Source: Petrolisthes cinctipes
Taxonomy: Eukaryota > Arthropoda > Malacostraca > Decapoda > Porcellanidae
Direction of reading: 5' to 3'
DNA: 64,000 bases
Assembly: GCA_033782935.1 (NCBI GenBank)
Contig: JAWQEG010004748.1
Span: 1 to 64,000 of the forward strand
In this document: one piece after another, positions 20,316 to 31,221 of the stretch
How positions within the stretch are numbered: position 1 is the stretch's first letter
Layout of the letters: each line of letters begins with the position of its first letter
Notes under the pieces: generated by a model
Seen by the model: only the letters and a program-made list of their open reading frames with translations
What the model was told of the DNA's origin: nothing
The model's database searches: none
Position numbers and translations under genes: made by a program

Positions 20316-22113
20316 CGAACTAGTTACCTTCCTTTCTCTCATATTTATTGTCCCCCCCTCCTCTCTCTCTCTCAACAATAAACAGACCTAACCTCGCCAC
20401 ATTTCCATTCCAGGCCTGTCAGAGGGTAAACACGGGTTCCACATCCACCAGTGGGGCGTGAAAGGTGCTGAGATGGGTTGTGTAGATGCCGCTGGACATT
20501 ACAACCCCGGCAACTTCCAACACGCGGCCCCCAACGCTACAGAGAGACACGTGGGGGACCTTGGTAACATTGTCAGTGGAGCAGATAGAGTTTCCAATGT
20601 ACAGGTGGGTGAGGGGTTAGTGTTGTGGTTTGTCTAATTTTTCACTTTTATCTTTCGGTGTGTGTGTTTCTGTCTGTGTGTGTGTGTGTGTTTCTTTCTG
20701 TCTGTCACTGTCTGTGTGTGTGTGTGTGTGTGTGTGTCTTTCTGTGTGTGTATGTGTGTTTCTGTCTGTCACTGTGTGTGTGTGTGTCTTTCTGTCTGTC
20801 ACTGTGTGTGTGTGTGTCTTTCTGTCTGTCACTGTGTGTGTGTGTGTCTTTCTGTCTGTCACTGTGTGTGTGTGTGTCTTTCTGTCTGTCACTGTGTGTG
20901 TGTGTGTGTCTTTCTGTCTGTCATTGTGTGTTTCTGTGTGTCTTTCTGTCTCTGTCTTTCTGTGTCTGTGTGTATATCTGTCTGTCTGTCTGTGTGTGTG
21001 TGTAAGAATATTCATGGTGTTGACTATGGTGTTGTAAGGGTACGATGATTCCCTTCGTACCATACACCACGCCTTCGTCAACACCAAGTAAGGTCAAAGA
21101 AATAAAGACATATATATATATATATGTTTGATCTAAGTCAACACCACGGGTATTTTTTCATGTTTTTCTTCACTATTAAAGCAACAGTACAGATATTATT
21201 ATTATTATTATTATTATTATTGATAAAAGGGAAACGGGATATAATGATGATAATTTTAGGTTAATATAATTACTATTGTCATTATTATTATTATTAGTAG
21301 TAGTAGTAGTAGTAGTGTTATTATTATTATTACTGTTATTATAATCACTACTATTACAATCATTACCATTATTACTCATTACAAATACCACCATTACCCA
21401 GTTCATATCAAACTTAAGGGGATAATTCACTTCTGTTACATTGTAGTGCCTTGATTCCTCCAAAGTATGCCAGGAAACAGGACCATATGAACAAAAATAA
21501 TGGTGTTCTGTTGTTGCTTTGACTAGTTTGGAGGAATTATTGGAGGAATTACCACCCATCTTACTTCCCCCTTAAAACCCACCTTACTTCCCCCTTAAAC
21601 ACCCATCTTACTTTCACCTTAACACCCACCTTATACCCACTTAAACACCCACCTTATACCCACTTAAACACCCACCTTATACCCACTTAAACACCCACCT
21701 TATACCCACTTAAACACCCACCTTATACACACTTAAACACCCACCTTATACCCACTTAAACACCCACCTTATACCCACCTAACTTCCCCATTAACACCCA
21801 TCTTACTTCCCCCTTAAACACCCACCTTATACCCACTTTAACACCCACCTTACTTCCCTCTTAAAACCCACCTAACACCCCACCTTAACACCCCACCTCA
21901 ACACCCACTTTAACATCCACCTGACCATTTCAGATTGAGGACGACATCATTACACTGTGGGGGGAGAGGTCCATTGTTGGTAGGTCCATTGTAGTCCATG
22001 AGGGTGAGGATGACCTTGGCTTGGGTGGCTTTGATGACTCTACAACCACAGGACATGCAGGAGGAAGGGTTGCTTGTTGTAACGTCTACCTCGTCCCTGT
22101 CGACAAGTCCTAG
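17328..22113 (+). CDS. Cu/Zn superoxide dismutase, secreted or membrane-anchored
   Basis: Dismutates superoxide to oxygen and peroxide. Coding exons 17328-17447, 17705-17822, 20414-20604 and 21934-22113 join in frame to 202 residues, all with GT-AG introns. Residues 4-27 are hydrophobic after MGK: a signal peptide or anchor, so it probably acts outside the cell or on a membrane. The SOD domain (about 43-200) keeps every metal ligand: copper His89, His91, His108, His165; zinc His108, His116, His125, Asp128. Also kept are Arg188, which guides superoxide, and the Cys102/Cys191 disulfide pair. His165 lies in VHEGEDDLG, the family signature. A possible acceptor at 17258-17259 suggests an upstream non-coding exon. 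Introns 2 and 3 are filled with repeats and MITEs. Family assignment is very secure; cellular location is inference. Confidence 0.94.
17870..18640. repeat. 770-bp polypyrimidine tract in SOD intron 2
   Basis: Almost pure C/T on the plus strand: units of TTTCATCCTCTTC, then TCTCGTTCCCTCC(TCC), then irregular CT. The long Ser/Leu/Phe ORFs (plus) and Glu/Arg ORFs (minus) are artefacts. Mirror symmetry could allow triplex DNA. Confidence 0.95.
18665..18930. repeat. ~65-70-bp tandem repeat in SOD intron 2
   Basis: Four units: TTATTATCTATCTACCTATC, AATCAA..ATATCCAAA, GAGGGAGATAAACAAA. Confidence 0.88.
19105..19426. mobile_element. TTAA MITE family C (copy 5), split by another MITE
   Basis: Left half: GGGGAGATTCTCTATTGGTG, ACTATGCCACGAAACAGATC. 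Right half: TAGTTTGGAGAAATCAG, TTCACCAACAATAGAATTT, CCTCTTAA. Interrupted at about 19206-19347. Confidence 0.7.
19206..19347. mobile_element. MITE with TTTGTATCCAGG inverted ends (family F)
   Basis: TTTGTATCCAGGCTTG at the left and CCTGGATACAAA at the right, inside the family C copy. No ORF. Its ends differ from the TTAA families. Confidence 0.65.
19520..19677. mobile_element. TTAA MITE family B (copy 5)
   Basis: TTAAGGGCCCTGTGATTG and CACGTGGGTCCTTAA ends; ATGCCACGAAACAATC and GTTTCGTGGCAATG inside. Confidence 0.8.
19844..20004. mobile_element. TTAA MITE family A, tandem with B
   Basis: TTAAGGGGGAAGTTTTGTG start, GGAGCAACTGAATCCTCC, CTGTTTCCTAGCATACTTTG, end ACCACCTTAA. In opposite orientation to the copy at 9700. 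Confidence 0.8.
20001..20161. mobile_element. TTAA MITE family B, sharing TTAA with the A element
   Basis: TTAAGGACCCTGTGATCG, GATGCCACGAAACAAGC, GTTTCGTGGCAG, GAAGGGTACCTTAA. Confidence 0.8.
20251..20310. repeat. (CT)n microsatellite
   Basis: About 30 CT units, 104 bp upstream of SOD exon 3. Confidence 0.97.
20655..21003. repeat. 30-bp GT/CTGT minisatellite
   Basis: Unit CTTTCTGTCTGTCACTG followed by (TG)n, about six times, with irregular edges. The cysteine-rich ORFs here are artefacts. Confidence 0.93.
21003..21087. repeat. Imperfect hairpin repeat (TGGTGTTGAC family)
   Basis: ATTCATGGTGTTGACTATGG, GGGTACGATG and their rough complement CTTCGTACCATACACCACGC, TCGTCAACACC. Related to the hairpin at 35665-35777. 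Confidence 0.6.
21196..21340. repeat. (ATT)n and (AGT)n trinucleotide runs
   Basis: Two ATT blocks with an AGT block between them, in SOD intron 3. Confidence 0.93.
21414..21575. mobile_element. TTAA MITE family A in SOD intron 3
   Basis: TTAAGGGGATAATTCACTTC, TTCCTCCAAAGTATGCCAGG, GGTGTTCTGTTGTTGC, TTTGGAGGAATT (partly duplicated), ending TTACTTCCCCCTTAA. Confidence 0.78.
21560..21925. repeat. ~22-bp minisatellite seeded by a MITE end
   Basis: Units CTTACTTCCCCCTTAAACAC and then TTATACCCACTTAAACACCC, about 17 copies, running from the last bases of the A element to within about 10 bp of the SOD exon 4 acceptor. The first units carry the MITE terminus CCCCCTTAA. Confidence 0.88.
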
Positions 22114-22257
22114 AAATATGGAAAGAGAATTGTGTGTGTGTATAATTGTGTGTGTGTGTAATTGTATGTGTCTGCATGTATAATACTGTGTGTGTGTATA
22201 ATTGTGTGTGTGTATAATTTTGTGTGTGTAATTGTATGTGTGTGTGTGTGTGTGTGT

Positions 22258-22731
22258 TTAAGGTGATGCAGTATACTTTTGATTCATCCAAACTATGCAC
22301 ATCACCCAGTCCTAGAAATATGGAAAGATAAGTGTGTTTGTGTGTGTGTGTTTAAGGGGGTGATGCAGTATACTTTTGGTACATCAATAGAGAGAATTAA
22401 ATCCTCCAGGAGATAGGACTAGATTAACAAAAATAATGGTGACCTCTTGCTCTTAAACTATTCCATGCAACATGTCACCTCCATTATATTTGTTAAGGAC
22501 TCTGTAATCATGTATGAGAATTGGAGTCTTCTGATTCCTCCTGACAACACCACAAAATAATCTCCTTCCATATACAGTATGTGGTGTTTCGTGGCAATAT
22601 TGGAAGGACTCATTTACCTCCAATTTTCTGGCTACATCACAGGGCCTCTTAAACTGGTCCTGTTTCTTGATATACTTTGGAGGAATTAAGGTGCTACAAT
22701 GTACTACAAGCAAGCGTACTAACCCCTTTAA
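22258..22731. mobile_element. Family A element split by B, plus a duplicated left end
   Basis: An A left end (TTAAGGTGATGCAGTATAC) occurs at 22258 and again at 22352. The full A copy is 22352-22731, ending CCCCTTTAA, interrupted by the B element at 22493-22652. GTCCTAGAAATATGGAAAGA, spanning the SOD stop codon at 22107, recurs at 22309. Confidence 0.7.
22493..22652. mobile_element. TTAA MITE family B nested in A
   Basis: TTAAGGACTCTGTAATCATG start, ACAGGGCCTCTTAA end, GTTTCGTGGCAATATTGG inside. Confidence 0.78.
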
Positions 22732-23199
22732 TTAAGTTATGAATAAATATAAAATAGTTTGGAGATATAACAACCTCAGTCTATTCCATTCTCCAACTAT
22801 TCTTTATATGTATCATTCTGAAAGACAATTAGCTTTGTACAAACAGAGCAAATGTTATCGTATAATTATATAATCTTCACTTTCCATGTGACCAAGATAT
22901 TTCATTTTTCCCAAACTTGATATCTTTCAGAGTTAATTTCATGAGAGAGAGAGAGAGAATGTTCCAATATGTTTCTACAAATATGATTACATAATTATAC
23001 AGTAATAAGTATTATCTCAATCACTTACTCAGCTGTATCTAATTGCATAGACTGAGTCATATGTATAGCAGCATCATTCATGGATAGATGTGGCAACAGT
23101 GTCCAGTGTTTATATCCAACGTAATAATTATGTGGGTATCCTAAACAGAATGGAGATGGTCAGTCACGTCATGTAGGCTACAGTATAATTACTTACTAT

Positions 23200-23357
23200 G
23201 TAAAGGGACTCCGAGATGTAGTCAGAAAATTGGAGATAAACGAGCCCTTCAAATATTGCCATGAAACACGCACACCTATATGGAAGGAGCTTGTTTTGTG
23301 GCATACTCAGGAGGAATCAGAAGCCTACAATTTTCATACACGATCACAGGGTCTTTA
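23200..23357. mobile_element. TTAA MITE family B (copy 8)
   Basis: Left end GTAAAGGGACTCCGAGATG, TTGCCATGAAACACGC, CTTGTTTTGTGGCA, right end CACAGGGTCTTTAA. Confidence 0.75.
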
Positions 23358-23887
23358 ACAAACTTACTGTTGCCACTTTTACCAGGAAATGAAAGCTGCT
23401 ATACTGTATCTATCATTAGTGAAGGCAATAAGGATTTGTGATTGTATGAATGAACATCCAATAACCATACTGTGGGAATGGTAATTTAAGTATATTATAA
23501 TGTATTTAGTCTCTTGTGAGGAAAGAAAGACCCATTCAGAAGACAAGCAAGAATTATTACATTATGGTTGTGATGTACCAGTATAGTTGTTTGTAGTATA
23601 GTATAGCAAGGGCTGTATCTTAATTTACCTTTCCTGTAATTGTTTGTGAATGTAAAGCACAATATTAATTAATAGAGTTGATAATCACATCCTCACTGAG
23701 TGGAAAATAATCTCTTATTATATATCTTTCCAAAGGGGACGAGGTGTTGGATTCCCAGTGGCCAGTAAAATGCCAAGTTGTTACCCAGAGAAATAGTTTT
23801 ATAATTAAAATTATAATTTAAAAATAAGTATTTGATGTTGTAGAATATACCGGTATATATACACATCTATTATTTCCTACACAAGCA

Positions 23888-24039
23888 CACTGAAGGTCAA
23901 TAATTGTGTCCTGATCAGAGACACAACAACATGAATCTTTACTAACCTCCCATACCACTCCTTCCGAATCACTTCAGTTGGTAGAGAATCATATTGTGCC
24001 TGCCTCTGATCAGGACAGAATTATTGACCCTCAGTGTAC
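23888..24039. mobile_element. Fold-back MITE family H (copy 1)
   Basis: ACACTGAAGGTCAATAATTG, TGTCCTGATCAGAG at the left; CTGATCAGGACAGAATTATT, GACCCTCAGTGT at the right. A second copy lies in aldolase copy 1 intron (38183). Confidence 0.78.
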
Positions 24040-24274
24040 ATGTTTCACACCAGATTCTCAGCAACATTCCACCAAAACAAAAATAATAATAATAATACAG
24101 AATAAGTCCAACACACATCTCAGTATTACCTAAAATGTACAGTTTTAACCTATAAGTTATACGGTAGTTGACGAACACTGGTGCAAGATGTGATGTTATG
24201 ATTACTTGCTGTACCTTATTATCTTCCACATACTACCTTGGTTACACTTTACGAGAGAATGTACTTACACTTGT

Positions 24275-24560
24275 CCCTTGTTTTTTCCTCTGAGAACATA
24301 TATTAATTAATCCCTTGTTTTTTTCCTGAGAACATATATTAATTAACCCCTTGTTTTTTCCTCTGAGAACATAAATTAATTAATCCCTTGTTTTTTCCTC
24401 TGAGAACATATATTAATCCCTTGTTTTTTCCTGAGAACATATATTAATCCCTTGTTTTTTCCTGAGAACATATATTAACCCCTTGTTTTTTCCTCTGAGA
24501 ACATATATTAATTAATCCCTTGTTTTTTCCTCTGAGAACATATATTAATCCCTTGTTTTT
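24275..24560. repeat. ~35-bp minisatellite
   Basis: About nine units of CCCTTGTTTTTTCCTCTGAG, AACATATATTAATTAAT. Not a CRISPR: units vary in length and there are no unique spacers. Confidence 0.92.
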
Positions 24561-24569
24561 TTTCCTCTG

Positions 24570-24715
24570 ATGTTATGGGTGTGTATTGAACTGTTTGTAA
24601 TGAATCTGTGTACTAGTAAATCCTCATTATATACTGTGTTTATGGGTGTAATGTACAAAAAGTTTTTACTGTACACATGCATTACAAACAGTGCAATACA
24701 CATCCACAGTACCAG
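24570..24715. repeat. Imperfect inverted repeat
   Basis: GTGTGTATTGAACTGTTTGT at the left faces ACAAACAGTGCAATACACAT at the right; arms about 45 bp. The short ORFs on both strands are this palindrome. Confidence 0.7.
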
Positions 24716-24779
24716 TGAAAAACAAGGAATTACTGTAAACAAAAATGACTTAAAATAATCTAAAGAACTAAACCAGTCC

Positions 24780-25970
24780 CTGTGTATCTATAAAAAGCAT
24801 GTCCAGTCTATATTAATTTGGCTACACATTACAAGAGAACTTAAAATACAAACAACTTAAAATAATCTTGAGACCTAACTAAAGCTGTCCATGTGTATTC
24901 AATATGTATATAACTATATCCAAATTATACACACTAGCAGCAACAGCCCACAGCTCTTATATTTATACAGTACTGATGAGTCCCCTGTATTCTCCTTACC
25001 AAGCCTCATGCATATCTTGTCCATTACACGTACGCCTCTTACCCCATAAACAGGGTGGTGCAAAAGTAGGTTGACAGCTGCTACTATTACCATTTATTAC
25101 TGCATTGAGAATATTCTAACACCAAACACACACACAGTTATAGTCTCATAAATGTTCAAAGTGTCCTTAACATTGACACATTACGCATCACTATCCTGTA
25201 TAAATATATTTAAATTGATAATAAATAAAAATATAAAAAAATTAAGAAAATAAGACTATCAATCTACTTTTGCACCATTGTGTATTATAACCCAACCAGT
25301 TATCTATCTCGTGTGTGTGTGTGTGTTGGATGATATGGAGGGACAGTGAGGCCCGGATGCATATTTCCCAAGTTTGTATGATTCGAGCCAACACCGTTCT
25401 TGGTTAGGTTAAAGTTAGGTCGGGTTAGAGTCAGGTCTGATTAGTGTATGTATCGTTGTCGTGAAATGAGCTGGGAAACAATGAGACTATGTTCAAGAAT
25501 ATCCTATGGCTACTTTTATCACTATAGACCTAATCTAGGCGCAATTTTCCTTCATTTTGGCCCAGCACTTCTCACTGCTGAGCCAGACTTGGAAAATATG
25601 CGGCCCGGACGGACACAAACTTTGTAAACTGATTGGTACTGTTGTGTGAATTATGAAGATATTGTCTAAGCCTTTCTACTGTACATCAAAAAAATAAACT
25701 ATATATTACTATTATATATCAAATAAACTTTATCATTAATCCTTAATTACAATGACAAAGTTTTGTAATAATTATCTATTCTGGTACGAAATAAACGCAT
25801 CTACATTGAAAGTAGGAAAAAGATTTAAAGTTTACCACCTCCTCTCCCTACCTTACTCTCCCCAGTCCCACCAACCTTACGTCTCCTCCTCCTCCATTTA
25901 CCTCCTCATCCTCCTCCTCCCTAACAATAAATATCTGTAGGGGAATGTTGCCTGTAAGGATGTGGGCCAT
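24780..25970. other. No gene or element recognised
   Basis: AT-rich unique-looking sequence with a short TG run near 25313 and a few TTAGG-like words near 25403. A 62-residue ORF at 25752-25940 has no recognisable domain and is ignored. Confidence 0.5.
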
Positions 25971-25976
25971 ACTTTA

Positions 25977-26141
25977 GGGAGTAATACACTTTTAGTACAG
26001 TACATTAGAGCGCCTTCATTCCTCCAAAATATACCAGAAAACAAAACCAGATTAACAATAATTATGGTGGCCTGTTTCTTTCAATAGTCTGGAGGAATGA
26101 GTAGCTCCAGAATATACCAACAGCTGTAGCCCACCCCTTAA
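25977..26141. mobile_element. TTAA MITE family A
   Basis: AGAGCGCCTTCATTCCTCC, ATATACCAGAAAACAAAACC, GTCTGGAGGAATGAGTAGC, end CCACCCCTTAA. Family M sequence (GCGCCCTTTTGGACCC) follows to about 26280. Confidence 0.7.
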
Positions 26142-26789
26142 GGGTTTGGGCGCCCTTTTGGACCCGAAATGATCCTATTCCTCTCGTTACCTGTTCCTCC
26201 TTTCCATTTTGTTTCCTTCATGCTTGCTGTCCCTCCCCTCTGTTTCCTCTTTCCTTCGTGCTTAATTGTTGTCCCTCAGAAACACAAACTCTTTATAAAA
26301 CACACGTCCCATATTGTACCATAATGAGACTGCATTAGAATATTTGACAGCAAACACATCTCACCAAAATAACTCAAAATTACACTCATTTCTTTGACAA
26401 CACACCCATACCTTATTTTAAACTATATAATACTCCATTAAGATATACTGTATATGACTGCAGATACTGAACATCATACCAAGTTTATTAGAAATTAGCC
26501 CTAACTAACCAATATACACACATCTGCTACAATATCTTATAAGTTATATATACTACATTGAGATCTTTGACTGCAGATACTATACATAAGAGCAAGTCTA
26601 AAAAGAATATTTGCAATTAAAAAATATAGCGGTACACGCGTTTGGCTATAATACTTTACACGTCACGCATGAAGACAAACAAAAGAGGGAAGATTATGTC
26701 AATTATTGATATGTTGATAAGATAGTATGAGCAATTTTTAGTGTACTGTGTACAGTACATCCTTGGCTAGTAACTGTTGCCACGTGTTG

Positions 26790-27075
26790 AACTGATACTG
26801 GAGTCTGGTTCCGCAGTGATTGTGTGAGGGGACAAAACTCCACCACGTGCAGCTCCTTTTGTACGGCACTACACGGGCACAGCCCCTCCTCCAGGGGGAA
26901 AGTGCCCCCCGACCCCGTCTATTCCACCTCCCCGTCTCTACTGCCAAACTATGCCTGCTCACTAGGAGTTTGGAAGAGGCTCTATATACATCGTTTATGT
27001 ACTTTCTCTGACAGTATACAACATGTATATCTAAACTGGGGTTTAAGGATACATAATTATGTTGCTCTACGTGAT
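26790..27075 (-). pseudogene. Non-LTR retrotransposon C-terminal fragment, frameshifted
   Basis: The minus strand reads SLNPSLDIHVVYCQRKYIND, then SRHSLAVETGRWNRRGRG. After a frame change it continues PLEEGLCPCSAVQKELHVVE and FCPLTQSLRNQ. The Cys-x-Cys...His...Cys arrangement after HSLAVETGRW is typical of the C-terminal end of LINE polyproteins in animals. No reverse-transcriptase core remains nearby. Two opposite-strand ORFs at the same place are artefacts. The family call rests on motif recognition; the clade is not determined. Confidence 0.68.
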
Positions 27076-27274
27076 GAGTCTAAGGTTGATACAGACCGGT
27101 TCACAACCTAAAGTAGTAGCCTAAGTCATTAAGTGTGTGTGTGTGTGTGTGTGTGTAGACTGAGGTAGACCACTGACATACATAAGTAACCCAAGTATGT
27201 GTGTGTGTGTTGAGGGAGTGTTTGTTTGTTATTTGGGCTTAACGCCTATCGACTTAAGGTGATATTTTTAACGA

Positions 27275-27625
27275 GTGATAGTGTGTGTATATGGAGAAGT
27301 GGACGTGTGTGTATGTGGGTGTATGTGGAGAAGTTTATGTGGATGAATGTGGAGAAGTGTATGTGTGTGTAATAATAGACGCCTCGTATGTGGGTGCATA
27401 TGAAAAAGTGTACGTGTGTGTATGTGGATGTATGTGGAAAAGTGTACGTGTGTGTATGTTGATGTATGTGGAGAAGTGTACGTGTGTGTATGTGGGTGTA
27501 GCCTATGTGGAGAAGTGTACGTGTGTGTATGTGGGTGTAGCCTATGTGGAGAAGTGTACGTGTGTGTATGTGTGTGTATGTGGAAAAGTGTACGTTTGTG
27601 CTGTGCTGTGTGGTATCTGTAAGTG
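27275..27625. repeat. Minisatellite of GTGTATGTGGAGAAGTGTAC units
   Basis: About eight units of variable length, some with GGGTGTAGCCTAT inserted. ORFs on both strands are artefacts. Confidence 0.9.
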
Positions 27626-27679
27626 TTGTCCCTGTTGAGGAAAACCACCACCACCACCAACAAATATATAAGTAAACTA

Positions 27680-28580
27680 CTATACGTTTCAGCGCCGGAC
27701 AGACGGTGTTTTTCGTAAATATCTCTTAAACGAATCGTTGTATCAATATAATATTTCAACACACTATCTTTAACACCCGGGCGTAATTTATGGCTGACAT
27801 ACCATATTACTATATGTGTTATGTTAGGAGTTTACTGAGTGATATTAAGCCTAATCCAGTCATCATATCTAAGGCGTTATAGAGAATCGGACGAGTGTGG
27901 GGTACTCGTGTAACCCCTCCACCAACACCCCGAAATCCCCCCACCATACCTTCCTTCCCTACCCCAATATCTCATTATCCCCCTCCCCGTTTCACTCTTC
28001 ACCATCCCTCTTCCATTTTTTTTTTCTTTTATGACAGTATGTACAGTATATACGTATCGTTCATTAGTAATATTGTTTAATACAGTTACCGTTGTGTGTG
28101 GACATGAAAACCAGAGTGGGTCAAATGACCATTAATGCCGTTGTTAATGGCCGTATAGCCGGATAATAACCCACGTGTCTAAGGCCACCAGAAAAATGAT
28201 TAATTTTGGTTTTGGGCAACCAAATATAATCGTTCATGGTTGCTACATGTGTTCTTTACCTTTTTAACTAACCAATTTATGCCTTAATTGAATATTCACA
28301 GTCTCCCGTATCCCCTCCCCCTCTCTCTGAGGTATGAGGTACCCCCCAGTCCGAGGCTATGAATCAAGTAGTGACAGGGTAGAAATCATTGACTGCCGAG
28401 GCGCACCTATTAGCAACAATGTTGTCCATTTGCCCCCGTGGATGCAGGACAGAGTTTGTTCTTCGTCTTGCCACATTGTACAAACGTGAAAGCCAGTGAT
28501 GATGAAGACGATGACGTTTTCCTTGACAGTGATTGTGAATAAATTTTGTTTTATCATGTTTGCATCATTAAATCCTACAC

Positions 28581-28657
<77 letters not shown>

Positions 28658-29343
28658 GGTGATAATATAAATATAAAAGGGACAAGTCAACAAAATAACA
28701 TTATATTAACTGGACCAAGTTGACATTTTTAATGAATAGGTACACAGTATCTAATAACTTTTCCTAGAAGGTCCAGACCACAGGTAATGCCAGTACATCG
28801 TGTTCACTTGCATGGTTGACCATAAGGACTGCAAACATGGACCTTCTACATACTACATGTATGTAAACATGCTGTTGTACAGTAATTATCAAAGTGAAAT
28901 ACGTCTTGCCTCTATAGAATTGTACTGCACCATACTCTTAGTTAATAATCATATCTATACATATACATCTACATAACATACTAATATATAATACAGTGAT
29001 GGAAGAAATAGGGAGGGACACGAGTGATGAGGGAGGCGATGAGCTAGGGGGAGAAGAGGAGGAGGGAGGGGTGAGAAGGGGGGGATATAGTTGTGGTTAG
29101 GAATGGTTTGGGAGGGTGTTGGGGGGGCCACACTTTCCTTCGAATGCGTCAATATAACTGGCCAGCTTTGTGCTATTTTTCACGAGTAAACTCCTCGCAT
29201 AACACATATAGAAATATGGTATGTCAGCCATAAATTACGCCCGGGTGTTAAAGATAGTGTGTTGAAATATTATATTGATACAACGATTCGTTTAAGAGAT
29301 ATTTACGAAAAACACCGTCTGTCCGGCGCTGAAACGGATAGTA
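27680..29343. mobile_element. 1.65-kb element with ~150-bp terminal inverted repeats
   Basis: CGTTTCAGCGCCGGACAGAC at the left is matched by its complement at the right end. Both continue inward through CACCCGGGCGTAATTTATGG and GGCTGACATACCATATT for about 150 bp with few differences. The inside (27845-29180) has no transposase ORF; it holds a (TA)n array and an acidic DDEDDD-encoding stretch near 28495-28550. A non-autonomous DNA transposon; superfamily undetermined. Confidence 0.82.
28583..28652. repeat. (TA)n microsatellite
   Basis: About 35 TA units inside the long-TIR element. Confidence 0.97.
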
Positions 29344-29461
29344 AGTGCCCCACACACTGTACAATAATATGCTATAGACGTATACTCCACCTTCGTCACA
29401 CTTGGCTTACTACCTCTACCTCAAGTTTACGCTACTAACCTCTTGCCTCACATATTTAAGG

Positions 29462-29679
29462 TACAGTTGGCCACAGGAATTCGTAGGGTACACAGGCTTA
29501 TCATAAAGTGAGGTCATTATTGCTGTGAAAGTACTACAATGAATGGTCTACCAATTAAATGACTCGGTGACTGCAAAACAACAAACCTATTATTTTGTGT
29601 TGCAGTACGTTTTACACTTATATTTTCTGTGTCCTGTGAACCCTTGAGTGTGTGAATTAATTCCTGAAATCGACTGTAC
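29462..29679. mobile_element. MITE family G (copy 1)
   Basis: GTACAGTTGGCCACAGGAAT at the left; the right end ATTCCTGAAATCGACTGTAC is its imperfect complement. The interior (ACAATGAATGGTCTACCAA) is shared with 37470-37694. Confidence 0.75.
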
Positions 29680-29923
29680 AGTACATTCATTCATTACCTT
29701 GAGCACACTTATTTTTCAGCAGAACTGCAAGAAAATTTACGCTTGCCCTCCTTAGCTAGAGTTCATGAATGTGTATGAGTATCGGTGTTATTAGTAGGTG
29801 TATCGGATTACTGTTAATTAAGCGATTACCATAATATTAAGTATTGACTTATACCCTTCCCATTTCCACTCACCTTAGAATTGTACGTGTACTCGGGTAA
29901 TAAGACAATTACATCCGTGCCAG

Positions 29924-30075
29924 GTACAGCCACAATCAAATAACCACCGACACTTCCCTTCCCTTGTGCAAATAAATCAGTATCATATCAAAATATAATC
30001 ATACAACACCTTACGTCAACTCAACCCATTCAATTATTATTATTATTATTATGAAGTGCTGCAATATCATACAGG
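29924..30075. mobile_element. MITE family E (copy 2), one end, inverted
   Basis: GTACAGCCACAATCAAATAA, then the complement of the right half of copy 1, with (ATT)n; the far end is lost. Confidence 0.75.
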
Positions 30076-30913
30076 TGTTGTTAGTTGGTTATAAAAGTGC
30101 TAGAGTCAATAGCTTATACAAACTTCATACATCACAACCAAATCCCTTCTTCCGGCCGCTCCCTTTCCTTGTCCCTTTGTTATGAAGGTATTATTGTTGT
30201 TGTTGTTGTGGTTAGTAAAGGGAGAGTGTGAGTGTGACGTCCCTACCTCTCCTTTGCATCTCTCATAATATTACCTCTCCTTTGCATCTCTGATAATATT
30301 GTGTCATAGACTGATATGCGGTGGAGGCAATAAGATAATAATTATGATAAAGGCCCATAAGAAGATCATTAACCTCTAAAGTATGAACGATAAAAGGATT
30401 GAGTGGTTCGGTAACTAACCAACAAATCACGTGCTTCACCAAAATCATTATTACACACACTATCACTCCCGAGATAATCAACAATTTGTCCATAGAATTT
30501 TGTTGCCCTTCACCAATCAACTAACTAATAACAATATATAAACCAAATACAAATAATTGATTAATATTATAATTCAGGTGGATCAATAATTCTTCCAAAA
30601 TGCTTTCCAAATATATATAGCCTAATCACAACGACGAGTGAAAAAAAATATATTATGGTAAACACTCTCAAAACGAACCAAAAATGGAAAAGAGGAATTT
30701 TAATAAGGGGATCAGAACACAGACGCATGCACAGGTAGTGTACACATTCTTATACATATGTGCGCATGATGCATGAATCATTTTGGTATTAAAACTTCCT
30801 GGGTCAAAATATAAGGATTCCAAATGATTATGTAGGTTAAGGCTTGGTAACATGAAAATAATGGAGTAGCCTACTGTATAGGTCGTGAAACAAACAGACA
30901 AAGTACGTGTGCC

Positions 30914-31031
<118 letters not shown>

Positions 31032-31047
31032 GATTATATAAAACTGC

Positions 31048-31221
31048 TTAAGGGGATAGTATTCTTTTGAAAGATTGGAGCGCCTTGTTGATTCCTCCAA
31101 AGTATGCTAGGAAACACACCCAGATGAAGACAAATTATAGTATCCTATTGCCTGAAATAGTTTGGAGGAATCATTTGCTCCAGATTTACCACCCAAAACA
31201 ATGTGCTACATACCCCTTTAA
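31048..31221. mobile_element. TTAA MITE family A
   Basis: TTAAGGGGATAGTATTC, GGAGCGCC, TTCCTCCAAAGTATGC, TTTGGAGGAATCATTTGCTC, ending TACCCCTTTAA. Confidence 0.78.

Noticed and set aside
21572..21925. Regular ~22-bp repeats resembling a CRISPR array
   Set aside because: No spacers; a minisatellite inside an intron.
24275..24560. Regular ~35-bp repeats resembling a CRISPR array
   Set aside because: Units follow each other without unique spacers and vary in length; the genome is eukaryotic.
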